From positions 496,001 to 560,000 of the forward strand of contig CAVOQC010000004.1 in assembly GCA_963698265.1 (NCBI GenBank): a stretch of 64,000 nucleotides of DNA, read 5' to 3'. The translations under genes and the position numbers were made by a program. Source of the stretch: FEB-7 sp963698265 (lineage in GTDB: Bacteria > Pseudomonadota > Gammaproteobacteria > Burkholderiales > Usitatibacteraceae). Each line of letters starts with the position of its first letter. The first letter of the stretch is position 1. Positions 48,028 through 59,152 of the stretch are shown here, piece after piece. Below the pieces are notes generated by a model. It was not told where the DNA came from, searched no databases, and saw nothing but the letters and a program-made list of their open reading frames with translations.

Positions 48028-49344
48028 TCATCCGGCCATTTCCTCGGGCAGGCTTTCGGTGATCACGGGTTCCGGGGACGCGGGAAGCGTCTTCATGCCC
48101 GCCAAGGGCGACAGGCGTGCCACGAGCGGGATCATCGCGAGCGCCCCTGCGCCGGCGAGCAGGATCGGGGCGCGCAAGCCCCAATGCTGCGCGATCCAGC
48201 CGCCGAGAAGCCCTCCGAAAGGTGCGCTCACGGTGGACAGGCTCATCATCGTGGCCGTCACGCGCCCGAGGAGCCGGTCGGGCGTCACCGTCTGGCGCAG
48301 GGTGAGGTAATTGATGAAGAAGGTCATCGCGGAGAAGTCGAGCAGGAGCAGGCCCAGGCCGAAGGCGATGGAGGCGACGACGTGCCCCCCCGTGGCCGCC
48401 CCCAGGACGACCCAGCCGATGCCGGTGCCGCCCAGCGCGGCGAGCATCGTGGGGCCGAACCCGAAGCGGGCATTGAGCGGGCCGACGGCGGCGGCGGAGG
48501 CGAGCGACCCCACGCCGGCGCACATGAAGAGGATGCCGACGTGGCCGGCGGAGAACCCGAGCTTGCGCGCCGCGTAAAGGATCACGACCGCGATGTAGGC
48601 GTGGCGGAAGACCTGCCAGATGGCGAGCGACCAGGCGAGCGCCCGCAGCGTGCGGTTGTGCCACACCGCCGAAAGGCCCTCGCCGATCTCGCGCCACATG
48701 CCCCCGCCGGTCGTCTTGGGCGCGTCGGTTGGCGCTGGCGGGATGCCACGGAGCATCCACGCCGAGGCGGCGAAGGAGAACGCATCGAGGAGGATGGCGA
48801 TGGGGGCCGTGAGCCACTGGATGAGCGCGCCGGCGATCCCCGGGCCCATGAGCTGGGAAGCGGAGTCCGAGATCCCGATCTTCGCGTTGGCCTCCACGAG
48901 GTTCTTGCGGCCCACGCGCTCGGTCATGAACACCTGGTAGGCGGGCCAGCCGATGACCGAACCGGTGCCCACGAGGAATCCCGCCAGGTAGAGCACGGGC
49001 ATGCTGAGCACGCCCGTCCACGCGCACACGGGCACGGCGGCGAGCGCCAATGCCCGGCCGAGGTCCGCCCAGATGATCACCGGGAGCTTGGGCAGGCGAT
49101 CGACGAGCACTCCGGCGAACAGGCCGAAGAGCGGGAAGGGAAGGACCTCGAGGGCCGTGAGGATGCCCACCTGCAACGGCGTGGCGTTCAGCAGCAGCGC
49201 CGCCGTGAGCGGCAGCGCGAGGAAGGTCACCTGCCCGCCGAAATGGGTGATCGTGAGCGAACCCCAGAGACGGACGAAGTCGGGGTTTCGCCACAGGCCG
49301 GTCAGCCAGCGATGCGGGTGGAGCTTGGCGAGGTGCGTGTTCAT
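48028..49344 (-). CDS. MFS transporter (DHA3/enterobactin-exporter-like)
   Basis: 438 residues with twelve hydrophobic helices. MFS motif A-like sequence GLFAGVLVDRLPKLPVII follows TM2. The N-terminus NPDFVRLWGSLTITHFGGQVTFLALPL and the TERVGRKNLVEANAKIGISDSASQLMGPGIAG loop match exporters of the MFS_3 type (macrolide or siderophore efflux). Inner membrane, proton-driven; cargo unknown. ATG 49344 begins the recognisable protein; the frame is open to 49548 without features. A strong promoter lies about 290 bases upstream, leaving a long leader that contains a small ORF. Confidence 0.85.
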   Translation of the reverse strand: MNTHLAKLHPHRWLTGLWRNPDFVRLWGSLTITHFGGQVTFLALPLTAALLLNATPLQVGILTALEVLPFPLFGLFAGVLVDRLPKLPVIIWADLGRALALAAVPVCAWTGVLSMPVLYLAGFLVGTGSVIGWPAYQVFMTERVGRKNLVEANAKIGISDSASQLMGPGIAGALIQWLTAPIAILLDAFSFAASAWMLRGIPPAPTDAPKTTGGGMWREIGEGLSAVWHNRTLRALAWSLAIWQVFRHAYIAVVILYAARKLGFSAGHVGILFMCAGVGSLASAAAVGPLNARFGFGPTMLAALGGTGIGWVVLGAATGGHVVASIAFGLGLLLLDFSAMTFFINYLTLRQTVTPDRLLGRVTATMMSLSTVSAPFGGLLGGWIAQHWGLRAPILLAGAGALAMIPLVARLSPLAGMKTLPASPEPVITESLPEEMAG

Positions 49345-49492
49345 GGAAATGCCGCTTCGCCCGCCTCGTGGGCGGACCTGGAGTCTCCAGCTACGCGCGA
49401 ACTCTCGCGTCGCGCGGGGCGCGAGGCGGAAAGAAAACGGGGGTAACCGTAGGTCTTCCGCCTCGACTTGCGTCGGGGCGGTTGCCCCGAAG

Positions 49493-49603
49493 TTAGTCGG
49501 ACTTGCCGCGGCGCGGCGCGATCCCGTATGCGAACGGCAGGCTGCCACGGGCCGCCACGCGCGGGGCGCGGCCGGGGATCATCGTGGTGTCGGTTCGCAT
49601 CAT
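49493..49603 (-). CDS. Possible 36-residue leader ORF
   Basis: A short frame starting MMRTDTTMIPGRAPRVAARG and ending RRGKSD lies about 30 bases after a strong promoter and before the MFS gene. It is basic and unlike any family I know. No ribosome site is evident. A 7-bp hairpin (TCGGGGC-GGTT-GCCCCGA, 49473-49490) follows its stop. It could be a leader peptide or chance. Confidence 0.25.
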   Translation of the reverse strand: MMRTDTTMIPGRAPRVAARGSLPFAYGIAPRRGKSD

Positions 49604-49640
49604 GGGTCGCGGGGCGTCGTCTGGGGGCAGCGGAGCCGCG

Positions 49641-49669
49641 ATTATAGGGAGCGGGCCCGCGCGACGCAA
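49641..49669 (-). promoter_or_regulatory. Promoter reading towards the MFS gene
   Basis: On the minus strand TTGCGT (49669-49664) and a perfect TATAAT (49646-49641) are exactly 17 bases apart. Predicted start near 49634, giving a leader of about 290 bases. It is the best-matching sigma-70 promoter in the window. Confidence 0.65.
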
Positions 49670-49709
49670 ATCGCGGGTCCCGGCCGGGTTTGCCTGCCCG
49701 GATCTTGGG

Positions 49710-52406
<2,697 letters not shown>

Positions 52407-52451
52407 GGTGGTCTCGGTTGGTCTTTCGGTGGTGTTCCGGTTTGGCCTCGC

Positions 52452-52871
52452 CTAGGAGCGCGGCGCACGCCTGATCTGCACGTCGTACTCCAGGCCCTTG
52501 TCGTCGCGGCACACGCCGGCGCCGGCCCCCGCGCCGCCTCCGCGCAGGTCGCAGCGCAGCCCCGCGCCGTCGGGCGAGCGCAGGAGCGCCTTCGCCTCGC
52601 TGCCGCCGGGCGTACCCAGGGAGACGACGGCGCCCAGGCCCAGGCCGCGGTGGCGCGAACCGTAGCCGCTCACGTAGCCCGTCGTCCGGTCTGGGACGAC
52701 TTCCACCCAGGTGCCGGCGTAGACCCGGTCCCCGATGGTCACGGTGATCGTGCCTTCGGCCCCGCCGGTGTCCTCGGCCACGCCCTGGTAGAGCTTGCCG
52801 CTGTCGCGCGGCATGAGGGTGAGGTGGTAGGTCGATGCGCATCCCGAGAGAAGGAGCGCTGCAGCGGCCAT
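52452..52871 (-). CDS. Small putative lipoprotein, start region possibly frameshifted
   Basis: 139 residues with a lipobox LLSGCAS directly after a very short hydrophobic start (MAAAALLLSGC). The mature part is glycine-rich with TITVTIGDRVYAGTWVE and a C-terminal VCRDDKGLEYDVQIRR; function unknown. ATG 52871 has no ribosome site. A strong AGGAGG precedes ATG 52888, whose frame reads MNRLFP then runs out of this frame; adding one C to the CCC at 52872-52874 would join them into a standard lipoprotein start. Either a one-base deletion or sequencing error, or a weak internal start. It is co-directional between the DUF3617 gene and acnA. Confidence 0.6.
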   Translation of the reverse strand: MAAAALLLSGCASTYHLTLMPRDSGKLYQGVAEDTGGAEGTITVTIGDRVYAGTWVEVVPDRTTGYVSGYGSRHRGLGLGAVVSLGTPGGSEAKALLRSPDGAGLRCDLRGGGAGAGAGVCRDDKGLEYDVQIRRAPRS

Positions 52872-52989
52872 GGGAAGAGCCTATTCATGGGTCCTCCTGT
52901 GACCCGCAACCGGCGGGCCGTCAATCGAGGCGCCCATCCAAACACGCCAACGGGCTGGGCGTCATTGACCGCGGCGGGGCGCGGGCGTC

Positions 52990-53406
52990 CTAGCGGCAAG
53001 TGCCCACGCGCTTGCCGACGATGCGCGCGCGAATCGGCTTGCCGCCTGACAGCTTGCTGGTCGTCGCGACCGCGAAATCGAATGCATCCCCGCCCATCGT
53101 GCCGCTCACGGTGCTCGTGGACTTCATGCCTTCCTCGTTGCATTCGGACCGGTAGCTCACCTTCCCGGGAGAGCGCTTCAGGTTCGACACCTTGCAGCCG
53201 GAATCCTTCTCGATGCCGAACTTCGAAAGGCCCTCGTCGATTTCCTTCTGCGTGATGCAATCTTCCTCGACCATCGGCTTGCCGGTCAGTTCGGGAACGT
53301 CCACGGTCGTGGTGGTGCGGTACTGCCCGGGACGCAGGTCCTGCGCGCCGGCTGCGAGCGGCACCGCGAGGGCGGCAAGGGCGAGCGCGAACGTGGCTGC
53401 CTTCAT
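52990..53406 (-). CDS. DUF3617 family exported protein
   Basis: 138 residues: signal peptide 1-21 (FALALAALAVPLAAGA-Q), then the DUF3617 pattern LRPGQYRTTTTVDVPELTG, CITQKEIDEG, KVSYRSECNEEG and a C-terminal VGTC. Four cysteines suggest two disulfides in a small periplasmic beta-protein; the family's role is unknown. Its ATG lies two bases after the prpD stop, so it is read from the prp operon even though nothing links it to the pathway. Confidence 0.82.
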   Translation of the reverse strand: MKAATFALALAALAVPLAAGAQDLRPGQYRTTTTVDVPELTGKPMVEEDCITQKEIDEGLSKFGIEKDSGCKVSNLKRSPGKVSYRSECNEEGMKSTSTVSGTMGGDAFDFAVATTSKLSGGKPIRARIVGKRVGTCR

Positions 53407-53408
53407 GG

Positions 53409-54860
53409 TCAGGTGACCATCAGGTCGACGAACTCGTTCACCGGCGTGGCCTCGAGGCGCTTCGCGTCGAGGCACAACTCGAGTATCGCCTTCCTCTGCT
53501 TTTCCGGGAAGCGGCGCGCCAGGTTCACGCGGAACTTCTCCACCAGCACGGGCATGCCTTCCTTGCGGCGGCGCTTGTGGCCGATGGGGTACTCGACCAC
53601 GATCTCCTTGAGCTTCTTGCCGTCGTCGAACTCGACCGTGAGGGCATTGGCGATCGAGCGCTTCTCGGGGTCGTGGTAGTCCTTCGTGAACTTCGGGTCC
53701 TCGACGCACACGATCTTGTCGCGCAGCTTGTCGATGCGCGGGTCCTTCGCTATCCCGTCCTCGTAGTCCTGCGCCGTGAGGCGCCCGAAGAGGATCGGCA
53801 CGGCCACCATGTACTGGATGCAGTGGTCGCGGTCGGCCGGGTTGTCCAGCGGGCCCTTCTTGTCGATGATGCGGATGCAGGCCTCGTGGGTGCGGATGGT
53901 GATCCGCTTGATGTCCTCCGGGGCCTTGCCCGCCTTGGCGAGCTCGCCGTGGATCGTCATCGCCGCCTCGACCGCCGTCTGCGAATGGAACTCGGCCGGG
54001 AAGGAGATCTTGAAGAGCACGTTCTCCATCACGTAGGAGCCGTAGGGGCGCTGGAACCTGAAGGCGTTGCCCTTGAAGAGCACGTCGTAGAAGCCCCAGG
54101 TCTTGGCGGTGAGGACCGACGGATAGCCCATCTCGCCGGTGCCCGAGACGAGTGCCAGGCGCACCGCGCGGCTCGTTGCATCTCCGGCGGCCCAGCTCTT
54201 GCGGGAGCCCGTGTTGGGCGAGTGGCGGTAAGTGCGCAGCGACTGCCCGTCGACCCAGGCGTGCGAGATCGCGTTGATGACCTCGTCCCGGGAAAGGCCC
54301 AGCATCTGCGCGACCACGGCGGTGGAGGCCACCTTCACCAGCACCACGTGGTCGAGACCCACCTTGTTGAAGCTGTTCTCGAGTGCGATGCAGCCCTGGA
54401 TCTCGTGGGCCTTGATCATGGCCGTGAGGACATCCTTCACGACGAGGGGCTTTTTCCCCGCGGCGACGGCGTTGCGCGAGAGCCAGTCGGCCGTGGCGAG
54501 GATGCCGCCCAGGTTGTCGGACGGGTGGCCCCACTCGGCGGCGAGCCACGTGTCGTTGAAGTCGAGCCAGCGGATCATGGCGCCTATGTCGAAGGCCGCC
54601 TTGACCGGGTCGAGCTGGAAGGGCGTCCCCGGCACCTTCGCGCCGTGCGGGACGACCGTGCCGGGAACCACCGGCCCGAGAAGCTTCGTGCAGGCGGGGT
54701 AGTCGAGCGCCTCGAAACCGCAGCCGAGCGTGTCCATGAGGCAGTAGCGCGCCGTCTCGTAGGCCTGCGCGCTCTTCACCGGGTACTTGAGGACGTAGTC
54801 GGCGATGTCGACGAGGACCTTGTCGGGCTTGGGACGGACGTTGGAGATATGGGCGGACAC
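53409..54860 (-). CDS. prpD: 2-methylcitrate dehydratase (MmgE/PrpD family)
   Basis: 483 residues, the normal length. MmgE/PrpD motifs include ARYCLMDTLGCGFEALDYPAC, DFNDTWLAAEWGHPSDNLG, HAWVDGQSLRTYRHSPNTGSRKSWAAGDA and RPYGSYVMENVLFKISFPAEFHSQTAVEAA. It dehydrates 2-methylcitrate to 2-methyl-cis-aconitate in the cytoplasm, the step after PrpC and before aconitase. It follows prpC by 21 bases and is followed by the DUF3617 gene after two bases. Confidence 0.96.
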   Translation of the reverse strand: MSAHISNVRPKPDKVLVDIADYVLKYPVKSAQAYETARYCLMDTLGCGFEALDYPACTKLLGPVVPGTVVPHGAKVPGTPFQLDPVKAAFDIGAMIRWLDFNDTWLAAEWGHPSDNLGGILATADWLSRNAVAAGKKPLVVKDVLTAMIKAHEIQGCIALENSFNKVGLDHVVLVKVASTAVVAQMLGLSRDEVINAISHAWVDGQSLRTYRHSPNTGSRKSWAAGDATSRAVRLALVSGTGEMGYPSVLTAKTWGFYDVLFKGNAFRFQRPYGSYVMENVLFKISFPAEFHSQTAVEAAMTIHGELAKAGKAPEDIKRITIRTHEACIRIIDKKGPLDNPADRDHCIQYMVAVPILFGRLTAQDYEDGIAKDPRIDKLRDKIVCVEDPKFTKDYHDPEKRSIANALTVEFDDGKKLKEIVVEYPIGHKRRRKEGMPVLVEKFRVNLARRFPEKQRKAILELCLDAKRLEATPVNEFVDLMVT

Positions 54861-54881
54861 GTTCTCTTTTCCTCTTCGGGT

Positions 54882-56042
54882 CTACTTGCGCTGGTCGATG
54901 GGGACGAACTTCAGGTCGTCGGGGCCGGTGTAGTTGGCGCTGGGCCGGATGATCTTGCCGTCGATCCGCTGCTCGATCACGTGGGCGCACCAGCCGGAGG
55001 TGCGCGAGATGACGAAGAGCGGCGTGAACATCGACGTAGGCACGCCCATCATGTGGTAGCTGGTGGCGCTGTACCAGTCGAGGTTCGGGAACATCTTCTT
55101 CTCGCGCCACATCACCTCCTCGATGCGAGCCGAGATGTCGAAGAGCTTCAGGTTCCCGGCTTCCTTCGAGAGCGACCGGGCGACTTCCTTGATGACCTCG
55201 TTGCGGGGGTCGGACTTCGTGTAGACGGGGTGGCCGAAGCCGATGATCACCTGCTTCTCGGCGACCCTGCGCACGATGTCGGCCTCGGCCTCGTCGGGGT
55301 TGTCGTAGCGGCCGATGGTGTCGAAGGCGAATTCGTTCGCGCCGCCGTGCTTCGGGCCCTTGAGCGCCCCGATGGCCGCAGTGATGGCCGAGTACATGTC
55401 GGCGCCGGTGCCGGCCACGACGCGCGCGGTGAAGGTGGACGCGTTGAACTCGTGCTCGGCGTAGAGGATGAGGGAAGTGTGCATCGCGCGCACCCAGCTC
55501 TCCGAGGGCGGCTTGCCGTGCAGGAGGTGCAGGAGATGCCCGCCGATGGAGTCGTCGTCGGTCTCGACCTCGATGCGCCGGCCGGAGTGGGAAAAATGGT
55601 GCCAGTACAGGAGCATCGAGCCGAAGGAGGCCATCATCCGGTCGGCGATGTCGCGCGAGGGCGCGAGCTTGTGGTCCTCGCCCTCGGGCAGGACGGCGCC
55701 GAGGGCCGAGCAGGCCGTGCGCATCACGTCCATCGGATGGGTGGAGGCGGGGATGCACTCGAGGATGTCCTGCACCGCAGCCGGGATGCTGCGCAGCGAG
55801 CGCAGCTTGGTCTTGTACGCCTTCAGCTCGGAGGCCGTGGGGAGCTTGCCGTGCACCAGCAGGTGGGCGATTTCCTCGAACTCGCACTTGTCCGCGAGAT
55901 CCAGGATGTCGTACCCGCAGTAGTGCAGGTCGTTGCCCGTCCTGCCGACGGTGCAGAGCGCGGTGTTGCCGGCGGTGACGCCGGAGAGGGCGACGGATTT
56001 CTTCGGCTTCGGGGTGACGGCGGGGGAGGCGGCTTCGGTCAT
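54882..56042 (-). CDS. prpC: 2-methylcitrate synthase
   Basis: 386 residues from ATG 56042, shorter than hexameric citrate synthases (about 430) and typical of PrpC. Catalytic motifs: GPKHGGANE (His), VIIGFGHPVYTKSDPR (His) and the C-terminal SATSYHMMGVPTSMFTPLFVISR; the N-terminus ALSGVTAGNTALCTVG is characteristic of PrpC. It condenses propionyl-CoA with oxaloacetate. Its place between prpB and prpD supports methylcitrate over citrate synthase. GTGAGGAAA precedes the start. Confidence 0.96.
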   Translation of the reverse strand: MTEAASPAVTPKPKKSVALSGVTAGNTALCTVGRTGNDLHYCGYDILDLADKCEFEEIAHLLVHGKLPTASELKAYKTKLRSLRSIPAAVQDILECIPASTHPMDVMRTACSALGAVLPEGEDHKLAPSRDIADRMMASFGSMLLYWHHFSHSGRRIEVETDDDSIGGHLLHLLHGKPPSESWVRAMHTSLILYAEHEFNASTFTARVVAGTGADMYSAITAAIGALKGPKHGGANEFAFDTIGRYDNPDEAEADIVRRVAEKQVIIGFGHPVYTKSDPRNEVIKEVARSLSKEAGNLKLFDISARIEEVMWREKKMFPNLDWYSATSYHMMGVPTSMFTPLFVISRTSGWCAHVIEQRIDGKIIRPSANYTGPDDLKFVPIDQRK

Positions 56043-56122
56043 GGCGGTTTCCTCACGGTGGTCGGCGGCTTTCCCGGCCGGGCCGGGCGAGCGGTTTCGC
56101 GTTCGGCGGCTCGAGCGACTGG

Positions 56123-57007
56123 TTACTTGCCCTTCGCGAAAAGGGCGTCGAGCTTCTGTTCGAACGCGTGATAGCCCAGGTAGCGGTAAAGATCCTCGCG
56201 GGTCTGCATCGTGGCGACGACGGATTTCTGCGTCCCTTCCTTGCGCAGCGCCTCGTAGACGCCGAGCGCTGCCTGGTTCATGGCCCGGAAGGCCGACAGC
56301 GGGTAGAGCGCGATCGCCACGTCGGCCGACGCGAGCTCCTGCACCGTGAAGAGCGGGGTCTTCCCGAACTCCGTGATGTTGGCGAGGATCGGCACCTTCA
56401 CGGCGGCGGCGAACTTGCGGTACATGTCGAGGTCGGTGATCGCCTCGGGGAAGATGGCGTCGGCGCCGGCCTCCACGCAGGCGCACGCGCGGTCGATCGC
56501 CGCCTGCAGGCCTTCCACGGCGAGCGCATCGGTGCGGGCCATGATGAAGAACGAGGCGTCGGTGCGCGCGTCAGCCGCGCTCTTCACGCGGTCGGCCATC
56601 TCCCGGGCCGGGACGAGTTCCTTGCCCGGGCGGTGGCCGCAGCGCTTCGCACCCACCTGGTCCTCGATGTGCATGGCGGCCGCGCCGGACTTGACGAGCG
56701 ACTTCGTGGTGCGCGCGACGTTGAAGGCGCTCGCGCCGAAGCCCGTGTCCACGTCCACGAGCAGCGGCAGGTCGCACACGTCGGTGATGCGGCGCACATC
56801 GGTCAGGACGTCGTCCAGGTTCGAGATCCCCAGGTCCGGAAGTCCCAGCGAGCCCGCGGCCACCCCGCCACCCGAAAGATAGATCGCCTTGAAGCCGGAG
56901 GCCTTGGCGAGCGTGGCGTGGTAGGCGCAGATCGCGCCGGGGACCTGCAGGGGCCTTTCCTCGGCCAGCGCGGCGCGGAATCGCGCGCCGGGTGTCATCG
57001 CGGTCAT
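56123..57007 (-). CDS. prpB: Methylisocitrate lyase
   Basis: 294 residues from ATG 57007. The isocitrate-lyase-superfamily core shows AIYLSGGGVAAGSLGLPDLG, LLVDVDTGFG with metal-binding Asp residues, IEDQVGAKRCGH with catalytic Cys123 (the same number as in E. coli PrpB) and MARTDALAVEG. It splits 2-methylisocitrate into pyruvate and succinate; succinate then feeds the divergent sdh operon. It is the first prp gene after the CoA-ester lyase/dehydratase trio, 59 bases behind the lyase. The frame is open upstream to 57217 without support. Confidence 0.96.
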   Translation of the reverse strand: MTAMTPGARFRAALAEERPLQVPGAICAYHATLAKASGFKAIYLSGGGVAAGSLGLPDLGISNLDDVLTDVRRITDVCDLPLLVDVDTGFGASAFNVARTTKSLVKSGAAAMHIEDQVGAKRCGHRPGKELVPAREMADRVKSAADARTDASFFIMARTDALAVEGLQAAIDRACACVEAGADAIFPEAITDLDMYRKFAAAVKVPILANITEFGKTPLFTVQELASADVAIALYPLSAFRAMNQAALGVYEALRKEGTQKSVVATMQTREDLYRYLGYHAFEQKLDALFAKGK

Positions 57008-57065
57008 GGGCTGTCCTTTGTGTCGGTTCCGTGGTGTGCGGGCGTCGAGGGCGCGGCCGTGGCCG

Positions 57066-58058
57066 TCAGTCGAAGAAGGCGCGCGCGGCGTCCTCGGGAA
57101 TCCCCACGCCGGTGATGCGCGCCTTCTGGAGCAGCTCCCAGAAGTAGCGGTACGTGGCGCGGTCGTGCAGCTCGCCCTCGAACTGGATCGGACCCCAGCT
57201 CGCCTTCTGCGCCTCAAGGAGGATCGCGCCCGCGACCGCGACCTCGTTCAGGTCCGGCTTCATCGCGTCGACGATCGGCTGCACCTGCGAGGGGTGGATG
57301 CTCCACATGCGCAGGAACCCGAAGTCGCTGCGGGCGCGCCAGGCGTCGCGGAAGACGTTGTAGGCGTTCTTCAGGTCGAGCGATACGTTGTGCGCCGGCA
57401 CCACGCCGTGCGCGAGCGCGGCGGCCACCACGTCGGCCTTCGCCCGTGCCACGAGGGGGTGGTCGAACTGCCCGGGCGAGCGCATGTTGGCCGCGTTGAT
57501 GGCGCCGTGGTGTCCGCTCACGAAGTCCATGAGCCCGAAGTCGAGCACCTGCACGCCGGGCAGCTGCGCGATCTCCCAGGCGTCGTGCAGCGCGCCGTGG
57601 GTCTCGATCAGGACGTGCACCGGGATGTCGCGCTTGAATTTCTTCTTCTTCGCCACCGCCTGGATGTAGAGGATCATGTCCTCGGCCTGGGCGACGGACG
57701 TGCATTTCGGGATCGTCACGTAGGCGATCACCTTGCCCGCCCCGCCGACGAGGATGTCGACGTCCTTCTTCCAGTGGGGATGGGTGAAATCGTGGATGCG
57801 CGCCCCGGCCATGGCGAAGCGGTTCGCCGGGGAGTGCAGCACGTCGACGATCATCTCCGCGTGCTGCTTCTCGCGGCCGGTCTCGGCGCCGTCCTCGCAG
57901 TCGCAGGTGATGTCGAACACCGCCCCCAGGCGCTCCTGGAGGTCGAGCGCCTTGACGATGAGCCGCTCGGAGCCGGCGAAATGCTCGCAGGCCGGAATGA
58001 CCGGGAAGGGCTTCTCGCCGGCGAAGAGGGCGTCCTTGGGATGGCGGGGAGCGGGCAT
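57066..58058 (-). CDS. HpcH/HpaI-type CoA-ester lyase (malyl-CoA lyase-like)
   Basis: 330 residues of the CitE-like TIM-barrel family. Key pieces: CDCEDGAETG (metal and CoA region), GARIHDFTHPHWKKDVD with the conserved Arg, VLIETHGALHDAWEIAQLPGVQVLDFGLMDFVSG carrying the metal-binding Glu/Asp, and SIHPSQVQPIVDA. Relatives cleave L-malyl-CoA or beta-methylmalyl-CoA to glyoxylate and acetyl- or propionyl-CoA, and form them in reverse. Placement beside a mesaconyl-CoA-hydratase-like gene and prpBCD supports a propionyl-CoA/glyoxylate role; direct proof of substrate is lacking. Confidence 0.82.
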   Translation of the reverse strand: MPAPRHPKDALFAGEKPFPVIPACEHFAGSERLIVKALDLQERLGAVFDITCDCEDGAETGREKQHAEMIVDVLHSPANRFAMAGARIHDFTHPHWKKDVDILVGGAGKVIAYVTIPKCTSVAQAEDMILYIQAVAKKKKFKRDIPVHVLIETHGALHDAWEIAQLPGVQVLDFGLMDFVSGHHGAINAANMRSPGQFDHPLVARAKADVVAAALAHGVVPAHNVSLDLKNAYNVFRDAWRARSDFGFLRMWSIHPSQVQPIVDAMKPDLNEVAVAGAILLEAQKASWGPIQFEGELHDRATYRYFWELLQKARITGVGIPEDAARAFFD

Positions 58059-58086
58059 GGGGAACCTTCCGGGGAAAATGGCTATT

Positions 58087-59148
58087 CTAGGCGCGACGCG
58101 GCAGGAGCACGGTCAGGTCCAGGTCGAGGACCACCGCGGGGTCCTTCGCGCCGGGCGCGGGTGTCGCGAGATCGGCGTGCGCCGTGTTCTTCGCGCCCAG
58201 CATCCGCACCCGCAGTGCCCCGACGTCGTCCCGGCCCGGGATCTCCCCGCGCGAGGTGACCACGCTGCGCGCGACGATCGTGTCGCCGGCGAAGGTCGGG
58301 TTCGCGTGGGTGCCGCCGTGGATGGCCGCGACGGCGAACGCGTTCTCGAGGCCGTCATGGGAGAGCGCGCGGCAGAGGGAGATCACGTGGCCGCCGTAGA
58401 CCAGGCGCCTGCCGAACTGGGTGGAGCGCGCGGCATGGGCGTCGAAGTGCACGCGCGCCGTGTTCTGGTAGAGCCGCGTGGCGAGCATGTGGTCGGACTC
58501 CTCGATCGTCATCGCGCCGGGGTGGTCGATCGTCTCGCCTGCCGCATAGTCATCCCACCACCGGGCTCCCCCGGTGGCCTGCGGGTCGAGGGCGCGCGCG
58601 GTGAGGAAAGGGGGAACCGCGAGCCGCTCGCGCACCACTTCGGCGGGCAGCTCCGGAATCACCGCGGCGCGCCCGCCCGCCGCGCTCGCCTGCCCGCGCC
58701 GGGCGACCATCACCCAGCGCACCCAGGAAAGCACCTCCGCGCCGTCCTGGTTGAAGGCGCGCGAGCGGACCCAGACCACGCCGGACTTGCCGCTCGCGTT
58801 CTCCTTGAGCCCGATGACCTCGCTTTGCGCGGAGATCGTCTCGCCGGGATAGACGGGAAGGAGGAAGCGCACATCGGCATAGCCCAGGTTCGCCACCGCG
58901 TTGTAGGAGATGTCGTGCACGGTCTTGCCGAACGCGAGGTGGAACACGAGCAGGTCGTCGAGCGGAGCCGCGGGGTGCCCGAGGGCGGCGGCGACGGGAG
59001 CGGCGCAGTGGACGGGGTTTCGCGACCCGGTGAGAGCCAGGTAGATCGCGGCATCGGATGACGAGACGGTGCGGGGAGTCGCGTGCGCAAGGCGCGCGCC
59101 CACCTCGAAGTCGTCGAAGAAATAGCCGGCCGCCGGCCTCGGGCCCAT
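58087..59148 (-). CDS. Double hot-dog MaoC dehydratase (mesaconyl-CoA hydratase-like)
   Basis: 353 residues, about twice a single MaoC domain. The first hot-dog (GYFFDDFEVGARLAHATPRTVSSSD) has ALTGSRNPVHCAAPVA; the second has RLYQNTARVHFDAHAARSTQFGRRLVYGGHVISL, the hydratase-2-type motif with Asp/His. Size and motifs fit beta-methylmalyl-CoA dehydratase (mesaconyl-C1-CoA hydratase), which interconverts methylmalyl-CoA and mesaconyl-CoA. It is flanked on both sides by CoA-ester lyase genes, four and 28 bases away, so the three are surely co-transcribed. Confidence 0.8.
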   Translation of the reverse strand: MGPRPAAGYFFDDFEVGARLAHATPRTVSSSDAAIYLALTGSRNPVHCAAPVAAALGHPAAPLDDLLVFHLAFGKTVHDISYNAVANLGYADVRFLLPVYPGETISAQSEVIGLKENASGKSGVVWVRSRAFNQDGAEVLSWVRWVMVARRGQASAAGGRAAVIPELPAEVVRERLAVPPFLTARALDPQATGGARWWDDYAAGETIDHPGAMTIEESDHMLATRLYQNTARVHFDAHAARSTQFGRRLVYGGHVISLCRALSHDGLENAFAVAAIHGGTHANPTFAGDTIVARSVVTSRGEIPGRDDVGALRVRMLGAKNTAHADLATPAPGAKDPAVVLDLDLTVLLPRRA

Positions 59149-59152
59149 GGCG

